A program made the position numbers and the translations under genes. DNA of 63,789 nucleotides from Komagataeibacter xylinus NBRC 15237 (GTDB lineage Bacteria; Pseudomonadota; Alphaproteobacteria; Acetobacterales; Acetobacteraceae). Below are positions 27,964-37,899 of the stretch, in pieces. Positions within the stretch are counted from its first letter, which is position 1, and every line of letters begins with the position of its first letter. The notes below the pieces were generated by a model. It did not search any database, was not told where the DNA came from, and was given only the letters and a program-made list of their open reading frames with translations. The stretch spans positions 1-63,789 of the forward strand of contig NZ_BCTP01000017.1 in assembly GCF_001571345.1 (NCBI RefSeq), written 5' to 3'.

Positions 27964-29298
27964 ATGGGCAGCACGATGGACAACGCCCCCGATCCGCAGG
28001 CCGCGTTCAGGGATATTCTGGCCCGTGTCGTGGGGCAGGGGGCGGTGTCGCCAGAACTGGCACAGGCCGGGCTGGCGCAGGTTCGCGCAGGCGGGGTGGC
28101 GGAAATTCCGGCAGTTGCCTTCCTGACCGGGCTGCGCCTGCGCGGCATGCTGCACGCGGACCCGGTCGAGCTTGAAGGCGTCCTGACCGGGCGCGCGGCT
28201 GATCCTTCGGCTCGATCCGCCACGTTCCGGGCTATTCTTGACGTGGTGCTGGAAGGCCGGGAACTCCCGCGCGAAATGGCGGACGCAGCCTTCGGGCTGA
28301 TCATGGATGGCGCGGTGGGCGAGGGCATGCTGGCCGCCTTCCTGACCGCGCTGCACATGCGTGGCGAGGGCGTGGGCGAACTTGAGGCCGCCGTAAAGGC
28401 CATGCGCGCGCGCATGCTGGCCGTGCCCGACATGCCCGCCGCCGCGCTGGACGTGTGTGGCACCGGGGGCGACGGGCTGGGCACGCTCAATGTCTCGACC
28501 GCCGTGGCCTTTGTGCTTGCAGCGCTTGGCGTGCCGGTGGTCAAGCATGGCAACCGCGCCTTGTCATCACGATCGGGGGCGACCGACGTGCTGCTGGAAC
28601 TTGGCGTGCCGATGCCCGTTGCAGCAGAGCCGATCGGGCAGATGGTGGCGGCGCATAACGTGACGTTCCTGGCCGCAACCAGCCATCATCCCGCCATGCG
28701 GCATGTGGGCGCCGTGCGTCGCGCGCTGGGGTTTCGCACCATTTTCAATCTTGTCGGCCCGCTTTCCAATCCCGCCGGGGTCAGGCGGCAGCTCGTGGGC
28801 GTGTTTGCGCCGCAATGGCTTGATGTGATGGCGCGCACGCTCCGCGCCCTTGGCTCCGAGCGGGTCTGGGCGGTGAGCGGTGAGTGCGGGCAGGGGCGCT
28901 TCATTGATGAACTGACCCTTGCCGGCCCCACGCAGGCCTGCGTGCTGGAAGATGGCCAGATCCACGCCCTGACCATCGTGCCCGAAAAGACCGGCCTGCA
29001 ACCCGTCCCCATAGCGGCCATTGCAGGCGGCGCGCCCGCCCATAATGCTGCCGCCCTGCGCGCGCTGGCGGCGGGCGGACGAGGTGCCTACCGTGATACC
29101 GTGCTGCTCAATGCAGCCGTGGCATTGCATGTGGCGGGGCGAGGGGACAATATCATGCACGGTGGCGTGATTGACTATGCCGCCCTGCACGAGAACATCC
29201 GCCAGGCTGCGGGTGTGCTCGACAATGGCGCGGTCGCGGCCGTGCTGGAGGCTGTCCGGCAGTTCCGGGCAGACGGGCCAAACAGAGTAACAGGGTAA
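27964..29298 (+). CDS. trpD: Anthranilate phosphoribosyltransferase with duplicated N-terminal domain
   Basis: 444 residues, about 90-100 longer than usual. The catalytic core is standard: CGTGGDG (about 165-171), LNVSTAVAF, VKHGNRALSSRSG, HHPAMRHVG, FNLVGPLSNPA. The canonical N-terminal helical domain (about 88-150, ILDVVLEGRELPREMADAAF with FLTALHMRG) is preceded by a second, diverged copy at about 15-78 (ILARVVGQGAVSPELAQAGL with FLTGLRLRG). It transfers phosphoribose to anthranilate. Starting at ATG 27976 would still include both copies. It lies between trpG and trpC. Confidence 0.93.
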   Translation: MGSTMDNAPDPQAAFRDILARVVGQGAVSPELAQAGLAQVRAGGVAEIPAVAFLTGLRLRGMLHADPVELEGVLTGRAADPSARSATFRAILDVVLEGRELPREMADAAFGLIMDGAVGEGMLAAFLTALHMRGEGVGELEAAVKAMRARMLAVPDMPAAALDVCGTGGDGLGTLNVSTAVAFVLAALGVPVVKHGNRALSSRSGATDVLLELGVPMPVAAEPIGQMVAAHNVTFLAATSHHPAMRHVGAVRRALGFRTIFNLVGPLSNPAGVRRQLVGVFAPQWLDVMARTLRALGSERVWAVSGECGQGRFIDELTLAGPTQACVLEDGQIHALTIVPEKTGLQPVPIAAIAGGAPAHNAAALRALAAGGRGAYRDTVLLNAAVALHVAGRGDNIMHGGVIDYAALHENIRQAAGVLDNGAVAAVLEAVRQFRADGPNRVTG

Positions 29299-29301
29299 AA
29301 C

Positions 29302-30210
29302 ATGAACGACACGCCAATGACCCCCCCCCAGACAGGCAGTGTCCAGCCCGTGGATGTGGACGGCATCCCCGATGTTCTGGAACGTATCTGTGCACGGACC
29401 CGGGTGGACGTGGCGCAGCGTGCCAAGGTCATGCCGCTGAAGGAAATCACCGCCCGCGCGCGTGAGGTGAGCACCCCCCCCCGCGGCTTTGGCCAGGCGC
29501 TGAAGCAGAAGACCGCCGACCACCAGATCGGCCTGATCGCGGAAATCAAGAAGGCATCGCCTTCCGCCGGTATCCTGCGCCCCGACTACGAGCCGACCGT
29601 CATTGCCGAAGCCTACGAGGCGGCGGGGGCTGCGTGCATTTCCGTCCTGACCGAGGGGTCGTGCTTCCATGGCAGCGCCGAGGATCTGACCCGCGTGCGC
29701 GAGGCGTGCAAGCTGCCCATCCTGCGCAAGGACTTCATCATCGACCCGTGGCAGGTGCATGAAAGTCGCCTGATGGGGGCCGACTGCATCCTGCTCATCA
29801 TGGCCATCCTGACCGATGCCGAAGCGGCCGAACTGCTCGACATCGCCCGTGGCCTCGACATGGATGTGCTCGTTGAAGTGCATGATGAAGGCGAACTCAA
29901 CCGCGCGCTGGCCCTCGATACCTCGCTGATCGGCATCAACAACCGCAACCTCAAGACACTCCAGACTGATATCGAGACCACCTGCCGCCTGGCCCCCCTG
30001 GTGCCGCCCGACCGGATCATCGTGTCAGAAAGCGGCATCCGCACGCATGCGGATGTGATGAAGCTCAACGCCCTGGGCGCATCGGGCTTTCTGGTGGGCG
30101 AGAGCCTGCTGCGCCATGAGGATGTGGGGGCCGCCGTGCATGCCCTGCTCGGCACCACCGCCCCGGCCAGCCCGGACACGGCAGCGCCACCGGCCGAGAG
30201 CACGCCATGA
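29302..30210 (+). CDS. trpC: Indole-3-glycerol-phosphate synthase
   Basis: 302 residues, slightly long because of an N-terminal tail of about 20 residues and a Pro/Ala-rich C-terminus. Core motifs: [13 protein letters not shown] (catalytic Glu and Lys), [33 protein letters not shown] and VSESGI. It closes the indole ring from CdRP. It follows trpD by three bases and overlaps moaC by ATGA (30207-30210). trpF, trpB and trpA are not in the window. Confidence 0.96.
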   Translation: MNDTPMTPPQTGSVQPVDVDGIPDVLERICARTRVDVAQRAKVMPLKEITARAREVSTPPRGFGQALKQKTADHQIGLIAEIKKASPSAGILRPDYEPTVIAEAYEAAGAACISVLTEGSCFHGSAEDLTRVREACKLPILRKDFIIDPWQVHESRLMGADCILLIMAILTDAEAAELLDIARGLDMDVLVEVHDEGELNRALALDTSLIGINNRNLKTLQTDIETTCRLAPLVPPDRIIVSESGIRTHADVMKLNALGASGFLVGESLLRHEDVGAAVHALLGTTAPASPDTAAPPAESTP

Positions 30211-30698
30211 CCGCACCCCGCCTGTCACACCTCGATGCGGCGGGGCACGCGGTCATGGTCGATGTCTCGGCCAAGCCTGACACGCGGCGCGAGGCCGTGG
30301 CGCATGGGCACATAAAAATGCGCGCCGAAACGCTGGGCCTGATCCTGGCGGCGGCCATGCCCAAGGGCGACGTGCTGGCCACGGCGCGCATCGCGGGCAT
30401 CATGGCTGCCAAGAAAACGGCGGAACTGATCCCGCTGTGCCACCCGCTGGCCATTTCCTCCGTCAAGGTGGAACTCGCGCCAGACAGGGCAGGCGAGGGG
30501 ATCGACATTACCGCGCGCGTGCGCACGACTGGGCCGACCGGGGTGGAGATGGAGGCGCTGACGGCGGCCTCCGTCGCGGCGCTGACCTTATATGACATGT
30601 GCAAGGCCGTGGAGCGCGACATGGAAATTGGTCAGATCCATGTGATCCATAAATCCGGTGGCGCGTCTGGTACTTATGACCGTGCATCAGGTTCCTGA
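30207..30698 (+). CDS. moaC: Cyclic pyranopterin monophosphate synthase
   Basis: 163 residues, normal MoaC size. Signatures: [18 protein letters not shown] near the N-terminus, [31 protein letters not shown] and [10 protein letters not shown]. It converts the MoaA product to cPMP in molybdenum cofactor synthesis, needed for molybdoenzymes of acetic acid bacteria such as xanthine-family aldehyde dehydrogenases. Its start overlaps trpC, so it is the last gene of ppiD-trpEGDC-moaC. Confidence 0.95.
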   Translation: MTAPRLSHLDAAGHAVMVDVSAKPDTRREAVAHGHIKMRAETLGLILAAAMPKGDVLATARIAGIMAAKKTAELIPLCHPLAISSVKVELAPDRAGEGIDITARVRTTGPTGVEMEALTAASVAALTLYDMCKAVERDMEIGQIHVIHKSGGASGTYDRASGS

Positions 30699-30783
30699 TG
30701 GCACCGGCTACATCCTGTAATCGCAACGGCTGCCCTATCCCTGCACGGGTGGCGGCACGGGCACCATGAACCAAGGACGTTCG

Positions 30784-31794
30784 ATGAGTAACGAGACCGA
30801 TCCCGGCCTGGGGGGCGGGCATAACAGCCGCGCCATGACCGAAGCCGACCTGAAGCATGCCTATTACCAGATGGTGCTGATCCGCCGGTTCGAGGAGCGT
30901 TCGGGCCAGCTTTATGGCATGGGGCTGATTGGCGGGTTCTGCCACCTGTATATCGGGCAGGAAGCCGTCGTGGTCGGGATCCAGATGGAACTCAGGCAGG
31001 GCGACAAGATCATCACCTCCTACCGCGATCATGGCCAGATGCTCGCCGCAGGCATGGACCCGCGCGGGGTTATGGCTGAACTGACCGGGCGCGAAGGAGG
31101 GTACTCCCACGGCAAGGGGGGGTCGATGCACATGTTCTCGAGCGAGAAACATTTCTATGGCGGCCACGGCATCGTGGGCGCGCAGGTCTCGCTGGGCATC
31201 GGGCTGGCATTCGCCAACAAGTATCGCGGCACGGACGAGGTCTCGGTCACGTATTACGGCGAGGGCGCTTCCAACCAGGGCCAGGTTTACGAGAGCTTCA
31301 ACCTCGCCGCCCTGCACAAGCTGCCCTGCCTGTTCGTGCTCGAGAACAACCGCTACGGCATGGGCACCAGCGTGGAGCGGGCCTCGGCCTCGAAGGCGCT
31401 GTGGCGCAATGGCGAGCCGTGGGGCATTCCCGGCATGTATGTCGATGGCATGGACGTGCAGGCCGTGCGCGCGGCGGCGGCCGAGGCCGTGGCCCATTGC
31501 CGCGCGGGCAAGGGGCCGGTGCTGCTTGAGGTCGATACCTACCGCTACCGTGGCCATTCCATGTCCGACCCGGCAAAATACCGCCAGCGCTCGGAAGTGG
31601 ATGAAATCCGCAAGACCCAGGACCCCATCGACCGCGTGCGCCGCGAACTGCTGGCCATGGGCGTTGAAGAAAACGAACTGAAAGCCATGGACGAACAGGT
31701 CAAGGCGGTCGTGACCGATGCGGCGGCGTTTGCCCAGACCAGTCCCGAGCCCGACCCCTCGGAGCTGTGGACTGACATACTGGTGGAAAGCTGA
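30784..31794 (+). CDS. pdhA: Pyruvate dehydrogenase E1 component, alpha subunit
   Basis: 336 residues from ATG 30784, which has AAGGAC six bases upstream; ATG 30766 is rejected. The thiamine-diphosphate motif is [17 protein letters not shown], and the regulatory-loop region is [15 protein letters not shown]. With PdhB it decarboxylates pyruvate and transfers the hydroxyethyl unit to lipoyl-E2. It is first in pdhA-pdhB-pdhC-lpd, spaced 7, 12 and 13 bp. This alpha/beta E1 type is usual in Alphaproteobacteria, unlike the single-chain E. coli AceE. Confidence 0.96.
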   Translation: MSNETDPGLGGGHNSRAMTEADLKHAYYQMVLIRRFEERSGQLYGMGLIGGFCHLYIGQEAVVVGIQMELRQGDKIITSYRDHGQMLAAGMDPRGVMAELTGREGGYSHGKGGSMHMFSSEKHFYGGHGIVGAQVSLGIGLAFANKYRGTDEVSVTYYGEGASNQGQVYESFNLAALHKLPCLFVLENNRYGMGTSVERASASKALWRNGEPWGIPGMYVDGMDVQAVRAAAAEAVAHCRAGKGPVLLEVDTYRYRGHSMSDPAKYRQRSEVDEIRKTQDPIDRVRRELLAMGVEENELKAMDEQVKAVVTDAAAFAQTSPEPDPSELWTDILVES

Positions 31795-31801
31795 TCTAGA
31801 G

Positions 31802-33157
31802 ATGGCAACAGAAATACTCATGCCCGCCCTTTCTCCGACCATGAAGGAGGGGAAGGTGGCCCGCTGGCTGCGCAAGCCCGGTGACGCGATTGCCGCAGGC
31901 GACGTGATTGCCGAAATCGAGACCGACAAGGCCACGATGGAAGTCGAGGCCGTGGACGAAGGCAGGCTTGGCCAGATCCTGGTGCCCGAAGGCACCGAGA
32001 ACGTGGCGGTCAATACGCCCATCGCCGTTCTGCTGGCCGAAGGCGAGGATGCATCCGCCATGCCGGCGGCGGCCCCCACGGCAGCGGCAAAGCCTGCGGT
32101 GGCCCAGCCCTCGTGCGCGCCGTCCGTAGCCGCGCCAACTGCCGCCCCCGTCGCCCCGCAGCCCGAAAAGGACTGGGGCGAGACCACCGAGATTACCGTG
32201 CGCGAGGCGCTGCGTGACGCCATGGCCGCCGAACTCGCACGCGATGAGGACGTGTTCCTGATCGGTGAGGAAGTGGCCCAGTACCAGGGGGCCTACAAGG
32301 TCTCGCAGGGGCTGCTCGACCAGTTTGGCGAGAAGCGGGTGATCGATACGCCCATTACCGAGCAGGGCTTCACCGGCATGGCCATCGGTGCCGCGCTGAC
32401 CGGACTCAGGCCGATTGTCGAGTTCATGACCATGAACTTCGCCATGCAGGCCATTGACCAGATCATCAACTCGGCGGCCAAGACGCGCTACATGTCGGGC
32501 GGGCAGATGTCGTGCCCCATCGTGTTTCGTGGCCCCAATGGTGCGGCAGCCCGCGTGGGTGCGCAGCATTCGCAGTGCTATGCAAGCTGGTACGGCCATG
32601 TGCCGGGGCTGAAGGTGGTCGCACCCTGGTCGGCGGCGGACGCCAAGGGCCTGCTGCGCGCGGCCATCCGCGACCCGAACCCGGTCGTGTTCCTTGAAAA
32701 CGAGATCCTGTACGGCCAGCGCTTTCCCTGCCCGGTGGATGAGGACTTCATCCTGCCCATCGGCAAGGCCAAGGTGGAGCGCGAGGGGCATGACGTGACC
32801 ATCGTCACCTTCTCGATCATGGTGGGCGTGGCCCTTGAGGCGGCGGCAAAACTGGCCGAGCAGGGCATCGAGGCGGAGGTGATCAACCTGCGCACCATCC
32901 GCCCGCTCGATACCCGGACCGTGGTGGACAGCGTGAAGAAAACCAGCCGCCTCGTGACGGTGGAAGAAGGCTGGCCGTTTGCGGGCATTGGCGCAGAAGT
33001 GGCCATGCAGGTGATCGAGCATGCGTTCGACTACCTCGACGCGCCGCCGGTGCGCGTGGCGGGGGCTGACGTGCCCATGCCGTTTGCCGCCAACCTTGAA
33101 AAGCTGGCCCTGCCCAATACGGACTGGATCATCAATGCCGTCCGGCAGGTTGTGTGA
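31802..33157 (+). CDS. pdhB: Pyruvate dehydrogenase E1 beta subunit with N-terminal lipoyl domain
   Basis: 451 residues from ATG 31802. Residues 1-80 are a biotinyl-lipoyl domain ([19 protein letters not shown], lipoyl Lys in ETDKATMEV), joined by an Ala/Pro-rich linker (about 82-120) to the E1-beta body ([53 protein letters not shown]). A lipoyl domain on E1-beta is known in some Alphaproteobacteria. The lipoyl-coding DNA is almost identical to that in the next gene over about 75 bp. Confidence 0.96.
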   Translation: MATEILMPALSPTMKEGKVARWLRKPGDAIAAGDVIAEIETDKATMEVEAVDEGRLGQILVPEGTENVAVNTPIAVLLAEGEDASAMPAAAPTAAAKPAVAQPSCAPSVAAPTAAPVAPQPEKDWGETTEITVREALRDAMAAELARDEDVFLIGEEVAQYQGAYKVSQGLLDQFGEKRVIDTPITEQGFTGMAIGAALTGLRPIVEFMTMNFAMQAIDQIINSAAKTRYMSGGQMSCPIVFRGPNGAAARVGAQHSQCYASWYGHVPGLKVVAPWSAADAKGLLRAAIRDPNPVVFLENEILYGQRFPCPVDEDFILPIGKAKVEREGHDVTIVTFSIMVGVALEAAAKLAEQGIEAEVINLRTIRPLDTRTVVDSVKKTSRLVTVEEGWPFAGIGAEVAMQVIEHAFDYLDAPPVRVAGADVPMPFAANLEKLALPNTDWIINAVRQVV

Positions 33158-33169
33158 GGGGAACGCGCG

Positions 33170-34405
33170 ATGTCCATCAACATCCTGATGCCAGCCCTTT
33201 CGCCGACCATGAAGGAAGGCACGCTGGCCCGCTGGCTCAAGGCGGAAGGCGACACGATTGCCGCAGGCGACGTGATTGCCGAGATCGAGACCGACAAGGC
33301 CACGATGGAAGTCGAGGCCGTGGATGAAGGCATTCTGGGCCGCATCCTGATCGAGGGCGGCACGCACGGCATTGCCGTCAACACGCCCATCGCCATTCTG
33401 GTGGCGCAGGGGGAAAGCGTGCCGGATGCGCCAGCCCCGGTTGCCCCGGCAGCAGCTTCACCCGCGCCCGCGCCATCTGCCCCGGCAGTGGCGACGCCCG
33501 CCGCAGCGGCTCCGGCTGCCGCTCCGGCCAAAGGCACGCGCGTGTTTGCCTCCCCGCTGGCGCGGCGCATTGCAGCGCAGAAGGGCATTGATCTTGCCAG
33601 CCTCAAGGGCAGCGGCCCCAACGGGCGCATCGTGCGCCGTGACGTGGAGCAGGCGACCGTGACCCCGGCACCCAAGGCTGCGGCACCTGCGGCTGTGGTG
33701 GAAGAGGCGGGCTTCGAGAGCATTCCGCATACCACCATGCGCAAGGTCATTGCGCGCAGGCTGACGGAATCCAAGTCCACCGTGCCGCATTTCTATGTGG
33801 AAGTGGATGTGGAGCTTGATGCGCTGCTGGCACTGCGCAGCCAGATGAACGCGGCCTCGCCCGATGAGGGGCCGGGGGCGTACAAGATTTCCGTCAACGA
33901 CATGCTGGTCAAGGCTGCGGCTGTCACGCTGCGCCGGGTGCCGCAGGTCAATGTCTCCTTCACCGAGGAGGCCGTGCGGGTCTATGAGGACGTGGACATT
34001 TCGGTCGCGGTCTCCATCCCCGATGGACTGATCACGCCCATCGTGCGCAAGGCCGATACCAAGAGCCTGCGCCAGATCAGCCTCGAAACGCGTGACCTCG
34101 TGGCGCGTGCGCGGGCAGGCAAGCTGAAGCCGGAGGAATTCCAGGGCGGCACCTTCTCCATCTCCAATATGGGGATGTATGGGGTCAAGGCGTTCTCGGC
34201 CATTCTCAATCCGCCGCAGGCGGCCATCCTCGCCATTGCGGCGGGCGAGCGCAGGCCGGTGGTCAAGGGCAACGAGATCACCATCGCCACCGTCATGACC
34301 GTAACGCTCTCGGTTGATCACCGGGTGGTCGATGGCGCGCTGGCGGCACAGTGGGTATCGGCCTTCCGCAAGGTGGTCGAAAACCCCATGAGCCTTGTGG
34401 TCTGA
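33170..34405 (+). CDS. pdhC: Dihydrolipoyllysine-residue acetyltransferase (PDH E2)
   Basis: 411 residues: one lipoyl domain (1-80, Lys in ETDKATMEV), an Ala/Pro-rich linker, a peripheral-subunit-binding domain (about 122-158, [20 protein letters not shown]), a second linker, and the catalytic acyltransferase domain (about 185-411) ending in [18 protein letters not shown], whose DHRxxDG motif is the active site. It transfers acetyl groups to CoA and forms the core of the complex. Third gene of the PDH operon. Confidence 0.96.
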   Translation: MSINILMPALSPTMKEGTLARWLKAEGDTIAAGDVIAEIETDKATMEVEAVDEGILGRILIEGGTHGIAVNTPIAILVAQGESVPDAPAPVAPAAASPAPAPSAPAVATPAAAAPAAAPAKGTRVFASPLARRIAAQKGIDLASLKGSGPNGRIVRRDVEQATVTPAPKAAAPAAVVEEAGFESIPHTTMRKVIARRLTESKSTVPHFYVEVDVELDALLALRSQMNAASPDEGPGAYKISVNDMLVKAAAVTLRRVPQVNVSFTEEAVRVYEDVDISVAVSIPDGLITPIVRKADTKSLRQISLETRDLVARARAGKLKPEEFQGGTFSISNMGMYGVKAFSAILNPPQAAILAIAAGERRPVVKGNEITIATVMTVTLSVDHRVVDGALAAQWVSAFRKVVENPMSLVV

Positions 34406-34418
34406 GGGGGCGCGTTCA

Positions 34419-35828
34419 ATGAGCACCACACAGTTTGATGTCATTGTCATTGGCGGCGGCCCCGGCGGGTATGTCGCGGCCATCCGCGCGGCCCAGCTCA
34501 AGCTGAAGGTCGCGGTGGTGGAGGCCTCCCAGCTTGGTGGCATCTGCCTCAACTGGGGCTGCATTCCCACCAAGGCGCTGCTGCGCGCCTCCGAGATCAA
34601 CCACCTGCTGCACAACCTTGGCGAGTTCGGGTTCGCGGCCGATAACGTGCGTTTTGACTTTGACAAGGTGGTCAAGCGTTCGCGCGCGGTTTCAGCGCAG
34701 CTTTCGGCTGGTGTCGCCCACCTTCTTAAAAAGCACAAGGTCACGGTCATCAGCAGCTTTGGCAAACTGGCAGGCACGGCGGGTGCGAACCGCAAGGTCT
34801 CGGTCAGCGTGGAGGGCAGGGAGACCACCGTGCTGACCGCGCCGAACGTGATCGTGGCTACCGGTGCGCGCGCCCGTGTGCTGCCGGGGCTGGAGCCTGA
34901 TGGCAGGCTGGTCTGGTCCTACCGCGAAGCCATGGTGCCCAAGGCCATGCCGCACAGCCTGCTGGTGATCGGCTCGGGCGCGATTGGCGTGGAATTCGCC
35001 TCCTTCTACCGCAACATGAGCGCGGAGGTGACCATTGTGGAAGTGGCTGACCGCATCCTGCCGGTGGAAGATGCCGAGATTAGCGGCTTTGCCCGCAAGG
35101 CACTGGAAAAGCAGGGCATGAAGATCCTGACCGGGGCGACGCTGGGCAAGATCACCAAGGCCGAGAATTCGGTTACGATAGACGTAACCGCTGGCGGCAG
35201 GACCGCGCCCATCACGGTCGAGCGCGTAATCTCGGCGGTGGGCATTGTCGGCAATGTCGAGAATATCGGCCTGGAGGGTACTGCCATCAAGGTAGACCGC
35301 ACCCACATCACGGTCGATCCTTATTGCCGCACGGGCGAGAAGGGTGTGTTCGCCATTGGTGACATTGCAGCCCCACCGTGGCTTGCCCACAAGGCCAGCC
35401 ATGAGGGCGTGATGGTGGCGGAACTGATCGCGGGCCGCGACGTGCACCCGATCAGCCCCATGAACATTCCCGGCTGCACCTATTGCCGCCCGCAGGTGGC
35501 CTCCGTCGGGTTGAGCGAGGAGAAGGCGAAGGCGGCGGGTTACAAAATCCGCGTGGGTCGCTTCCCGTTCATTGGCAATGGCAAGGCGATTGCGATGGGC
35601 GAGCCCGAGGGCATGGTCAAGACCATCTTTGATGACGCCACCGGCGAACTGCTCGGCGCGCACATGGTCGGCGCGGAAGTGACCGAGATGATCCAGGGCT
35701 ACGTGATTGCCCGCACGGGCGAACTGACCGATGGCGAACTGAAGGAAACGGTCTTCCCGCATCCCACCATATCGGAGACCATGCACGAGGCCGTGCTGGC
35801 CGCGTATGACGGGGCGCTGCATATCTGA
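34419..35828 (+). CDS. lpd: Dihydrolipoyl dehydrogenase (E3)
   Basis: 469 residues from ATG 34419 with GAGGGGG upstream; the longer frame to 34395 overlaps pdhC and is rejected. FAD motif VIGGGPGGYVAAIRAAQ; redox-active disulfide in GGICLNWGCIPTK; NAD motif VIGSGAIGVEFASFY; C-terminal His-Glu in FPHPTISETMHEA. It reoxidises the lipoyl groups of PdhB and PdhC. Last in the operon; a nested hairpin follows 12 bp after the stop. Confidence 0.96.
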   Translation: MSTTQFDVIVIGGGPGGYVAAIRAAQLKLKVAVVEASQLGGICLNWGCIPTKALLRASEINHLLHNLGEFGFAADNVRFDFDKVVKRSRAVSAQLSAGVAHLLKKHKVTVISSFGKLAGTAGANRKVSVSVEGRETTVLTAPNVIVATGARARVLPGLEPDGRLVWSYREAMVPKAMPHSLLVIGSGAIGVEFASFYRNMSAEVTIVEVADRILPVEDAEISGFARKALEKQGMKILTGATLGKITKAENSVTIDVTAGGRTAPITVERVISAVGIVGNVENIGLEGTAIKVDRTHITVDPYCRTGEKGVFAIGDIAAPPWLAHKASHEGVMVAELIAGRDVHPISPMNIPGCTYCRPQVASVGLSEEKAKAAGYKIRVGRFPFIGNGKAIAMGEPEGMVKTIFDDATGELLGAHMVGAEVTEMIQGYVIARTGELTDGELKETVFPHPTISETMHEAVLAAYDGALHI

Positions 35829-35840
35829 CCCCCACTGAAA

Positions 35841-35896
35841 GCCGGGGGCAGGGCCATACCGCACCCTGATCGTGCGGTTGTGATCCTGCCCCCGGC
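35841..35896. terminator. Nested hairpin between lpd and lipA
   Basis: GCCGGGGGCAGG (35841-35852) pairs perfectly with CCTGCCCCCGGC (35885-35896), and inside it CCGCAC (35859-35864) pairs with GTGCGG (35872-35877). The 12-bp outer stem is very stable, but no T-tract follows. It may end the PDH transcript or be a regulatory structure in front of lipA, which starts 82 bp later. Confidence 0.55.
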
Positions 35897-35977
35897 TCAC
35901 GGCGGCAAGAATGCTTGACGTCTTGCTGCAGGCGTTTCACTTCTGGATATCTGCCTGTTTACGGGATTTTTTGTATC

Positions 35978-36970
35978 ATGTCCGTGCGTTTGATGATCGA
36001 CCACCGCAAGAAGGGTGAAGCCACGCTGCGCCATCCAGAAAAGGCGCACAGGCCCGATAACCCGATTGCCCGCAAGCCGGAGTGGATCCGCGTGCGCGCG
36101 CCCAACCACCCCACCTATCACGAGACGCGCAAGCTCATGCGCGACAACAACCTCGTGACCGTGTGCGAGGAGGCGGCCTGCCCCAATATTGGCGAATGCT
36201 GGTCGCAGCGCCATGCCACCATGATGATCATGGGCGAGATCTGCACCCGGGCCTGCGCGTTCTGCAATGTCACCACCGGCCTGCCCAATGCGCTTGACGG
36301 GGATGAGCCCGGGCGCGTGGCCGATGCGGTGGCGAAGCTGGGCCTGCGGCATGTGGTCATAACATCGGTAGACCGTGACGACCTGCCTGATGGGGGCGCG
36401 CATCACTTCGCCCGCGTGATCGGCGCGATCCGTGCCAGTGCGCCCGATACCACCATCGAGATCCTTACACCCGACTTCCTGCGCAAGCCCGGCGCGCTTG
36501 AGGTGGTGGTGCGCGCCCGGCCCGATGTGTTCAACCACAACCTCGAGACCGTGCCCCGGCTGTACACCACCATCCGCCCTGGCGCGCGGTACTACCAGTC
36601 GATGCGCCTGCTTGATGACGTGAAGCGGATGGATCCCTCCATCTTCACAAAATCGGGATTGATGCTGGGTCTGGGCGAGGAACGGCCCGAAATCCTGCAG
36701 GTCATGGATGACCTGCGCATTGCGGACGTTGATTTCATCACCCTGGGGCAATATCTCCAGCCTACGGTCAAGCATGCTGCGGTGGCCCGGTTCGTAACGC
36801 CTGAGGAATTCGCCGATTATGCGAGCATGGCCCGGGTGAAGGGCTTCCTGCAGGTCAGTTCCTCGCCCCTGACCCGGTCGTCGTACCATGCGGATTCAGA
36901 TTTTGCGCAGCTACGCGCCGCGCGTGAGCAACGCCTGAAGGCAGAGCGTGGCGCAATGGAGATCAAGTAG
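35978..36970 (+). CDS. lipA: Lipoyl synthase
   Basis: 330 residues from ATG 35978; ATG 35993 is also possible, and the frame back to 35915 is rejected. The auxiliary cluster motif [12 protein letters not shown] (C-x4-C-x5-C) and the radical-SAM motif CTRACAFC (C-x3-C-x2-C) are both present, with the C-terminal [11 protein letters not shown] carrying the conserved Ser ligand. It inserts sulfur into octanoyl groups on lipoyl domains, including the two encoded just upstream, so the location after the PDH operon is functional. It abuts the next gene without a gap. Confidence 0.97.
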   Translation: MSVRLMIDHRKKGEATLRHPEKAHRPDNPIARKPEWIRVRAPNHPTYHETRKLMRDNNLVTVCEEAACPNIGECWSQRHATMMIMGEICTRACAFCNVTTGLPNALDGDEPGRVADAVAKLGLRHVVITSVDRDDLPDGGAHHFARVIGAIRASAPDTTIEILTPDFLRKPGALEVVVRARPDVFNHNLETVPRLYTTIRPGARYYQSMRLLDDVKRMDPSIFTKSGLMLGLGEERPEILQVMDDLRIADVDFITLGQYLQPTVKHAAVARFVTPEEFADYASMARVKGFLQVSSSPLTRSSYHADSDFAQLRAAREQRLKAERGAMEIK

Positions 36971-37453
36971 ATGCCTACCCATGCCGAACGTCGGCTTATC
37001 GCCTATTCGCCCAGCCAGCTTTTTGACCTGGTGGCCGACGTTGGGAAATACCCCCAGTTCCTGCCGTGGTGCACCAGTGCGCGCGTGCGCACGCGCACCG
37101 CAACCGAACTGGTGGCTGACCTGACCATCGGGTTCGGGCCTTTCCGCGAGACATTTACCAGCCGTGTCCTGCTTGAAGCGCCCACCACCATCCGCGTCAG
37201 CTACGAGAAGGGGCCGTTCCGTTACCTTAACAACGTCTGGACCTTCACGCCCGAGCCGCGTGGCTGCCTGGTCGATTTCTTTGTGGATTTCGAGTTCAAG
37301 TCCCGCCTGTTGCAGGCCGCGATCGGGGTGGTGTTCAACGAGGCCGTGCGCCTCATGGTCTCGGCCTTCATCCGGCGCGCGCGTGATATCTATGGCCCGC
37401 CGCCCGCGGTCGAGCCAGCGCAGGTCAGTACGGCAAAGGCGGGCAACGCCTGA
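36971..37453 (+). CDS. COQ10/RatA-like START-domain protein
   Basis: 160 residues of the polyketide-cyclase/START fold: YSPSQLFDLVADVGKYPQFL, then CTSARV, FTSRVLLEAP and SRLLQAAIGVVFNEA. The family includes mitochondrial COQ10, which binds ubiquinone, and E. coli RatA, described as a ribosome-association toxin. In Alphaproteobacteria a quinone chaperone role is the better guess. It begins immediately after the lipA stop, so it is co-transcribed. The C-terminal 20 residues are a low-complexity tail. Confidence 0.85.
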   Translation: MPTHAERRLIAYSPSQLFDLVADVGKYPQFLPWCTSARVRTRTATELVADLTIGFGPFRETFTSRVLLEAPTTIRVSYEKGPFRYLNNVWTFTPEPRGCLVDFFVDFEFKSRLLQAAIGVVFNEAVRLMVSAFIRRARDIYGPPPAVEPAQVSTAKAGNA

Positions 37454-37492
37454 TCCCCCGTATCGTACCAGACAGGACAGGAAAACACGTTC

Positions 37493-37774
37493 ATGAACAG
37501 GATTATTCCCGCCATTATGGGGGCCGCACTTGTTTGCGCGGCGCCGCTGGCTCATGCCGCCTCGCCCGCGCCGCACAAGGTGGAAGCCCCCGCGCCCGGC
37601 AGCGATGCCGAGACCGCCGACCTGAACGAGCAGAGCCTGCAAAAGGCCCGCGCCTCACTTCAGGTTGCCGCGCCGGTTGCATCTGCCGGCCACCCCGTGC
37701 AGGCACAGGGCACGGGCCAGACGGCAAGCCCCATCCGCGTTCCGGAAACCGGCAGCACGGTGGCCGGGTACTAG
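37493..37774 (+). CDS. Small secreted protein of unknown function
   Basis: 93 residues: signal peptide MNRIIPAIMGAALVCAAPLAHA with cleavage after AHA, then an Ala/Pro/Gln-rich mature part of about 70 residues without Cys or obvious fold. It follows the COQ10-like gene by 39 bp and is closed by the strong terminator at 37817. It looks like one of the many lineage-specific exported peptides in this window. No family recognised. Confidence 0.65.
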   Translation: MNRIIPAIMGAALVCAAPLAHAASPAPHKVEAPAPGSDAETADLNEQSLQKARASLQVAAPVASAGHPVQAQGTGQTASPIRVPETGSTVAGY

Positions 37775-37816
37775 GTCGCGCCAGCCTGTTTTGAAAACAG
37801 AAGGCAGTTTTTGGTT

Positions 37817-37840
37817 GCCGCCTTTTTTCGAAAAGGCGGC
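37817..37840. terminator. UUCG-loop terminator, best copy of the dispersed repeat
   Basis: GCCGCCTTTT (37817-37826) pairs perfectly with AAAAGGCGGC (37831-37840) around TTCG. It lies between the convergent small-protein gene and pncC and can work in both directions. Confidence 0.8.
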
Positions 37841-37847
37841 GTTCCTC

Positions 37848-37869
37848 GAAGCTTTTTGAAAAAAGCTTC
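37848..37869. repeat. Second hairpin of the repeat unit
   Basis: GAAGCTTTTTGAAAAAAGCTTC (first 20 bases shown by position: 37848-37867) is a near-perfect A/T-arm hairpin, followed by ACCAAAAACTT. It is the reverse-complement relative of the element at 9091-9123. Confidence 0.6.
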
Positions 37870-37899
37870 ACCAAAAACTTCTATTATCATGCTGCCTTG

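Noticed and set aside
36971-37453. RatA toxin of a toxin-antitoxin pair
   Set aside because: The fold fits, but no antitoxin-like small gene overlaps it, and the lipA neighbourhood supports a COQ10-like role.
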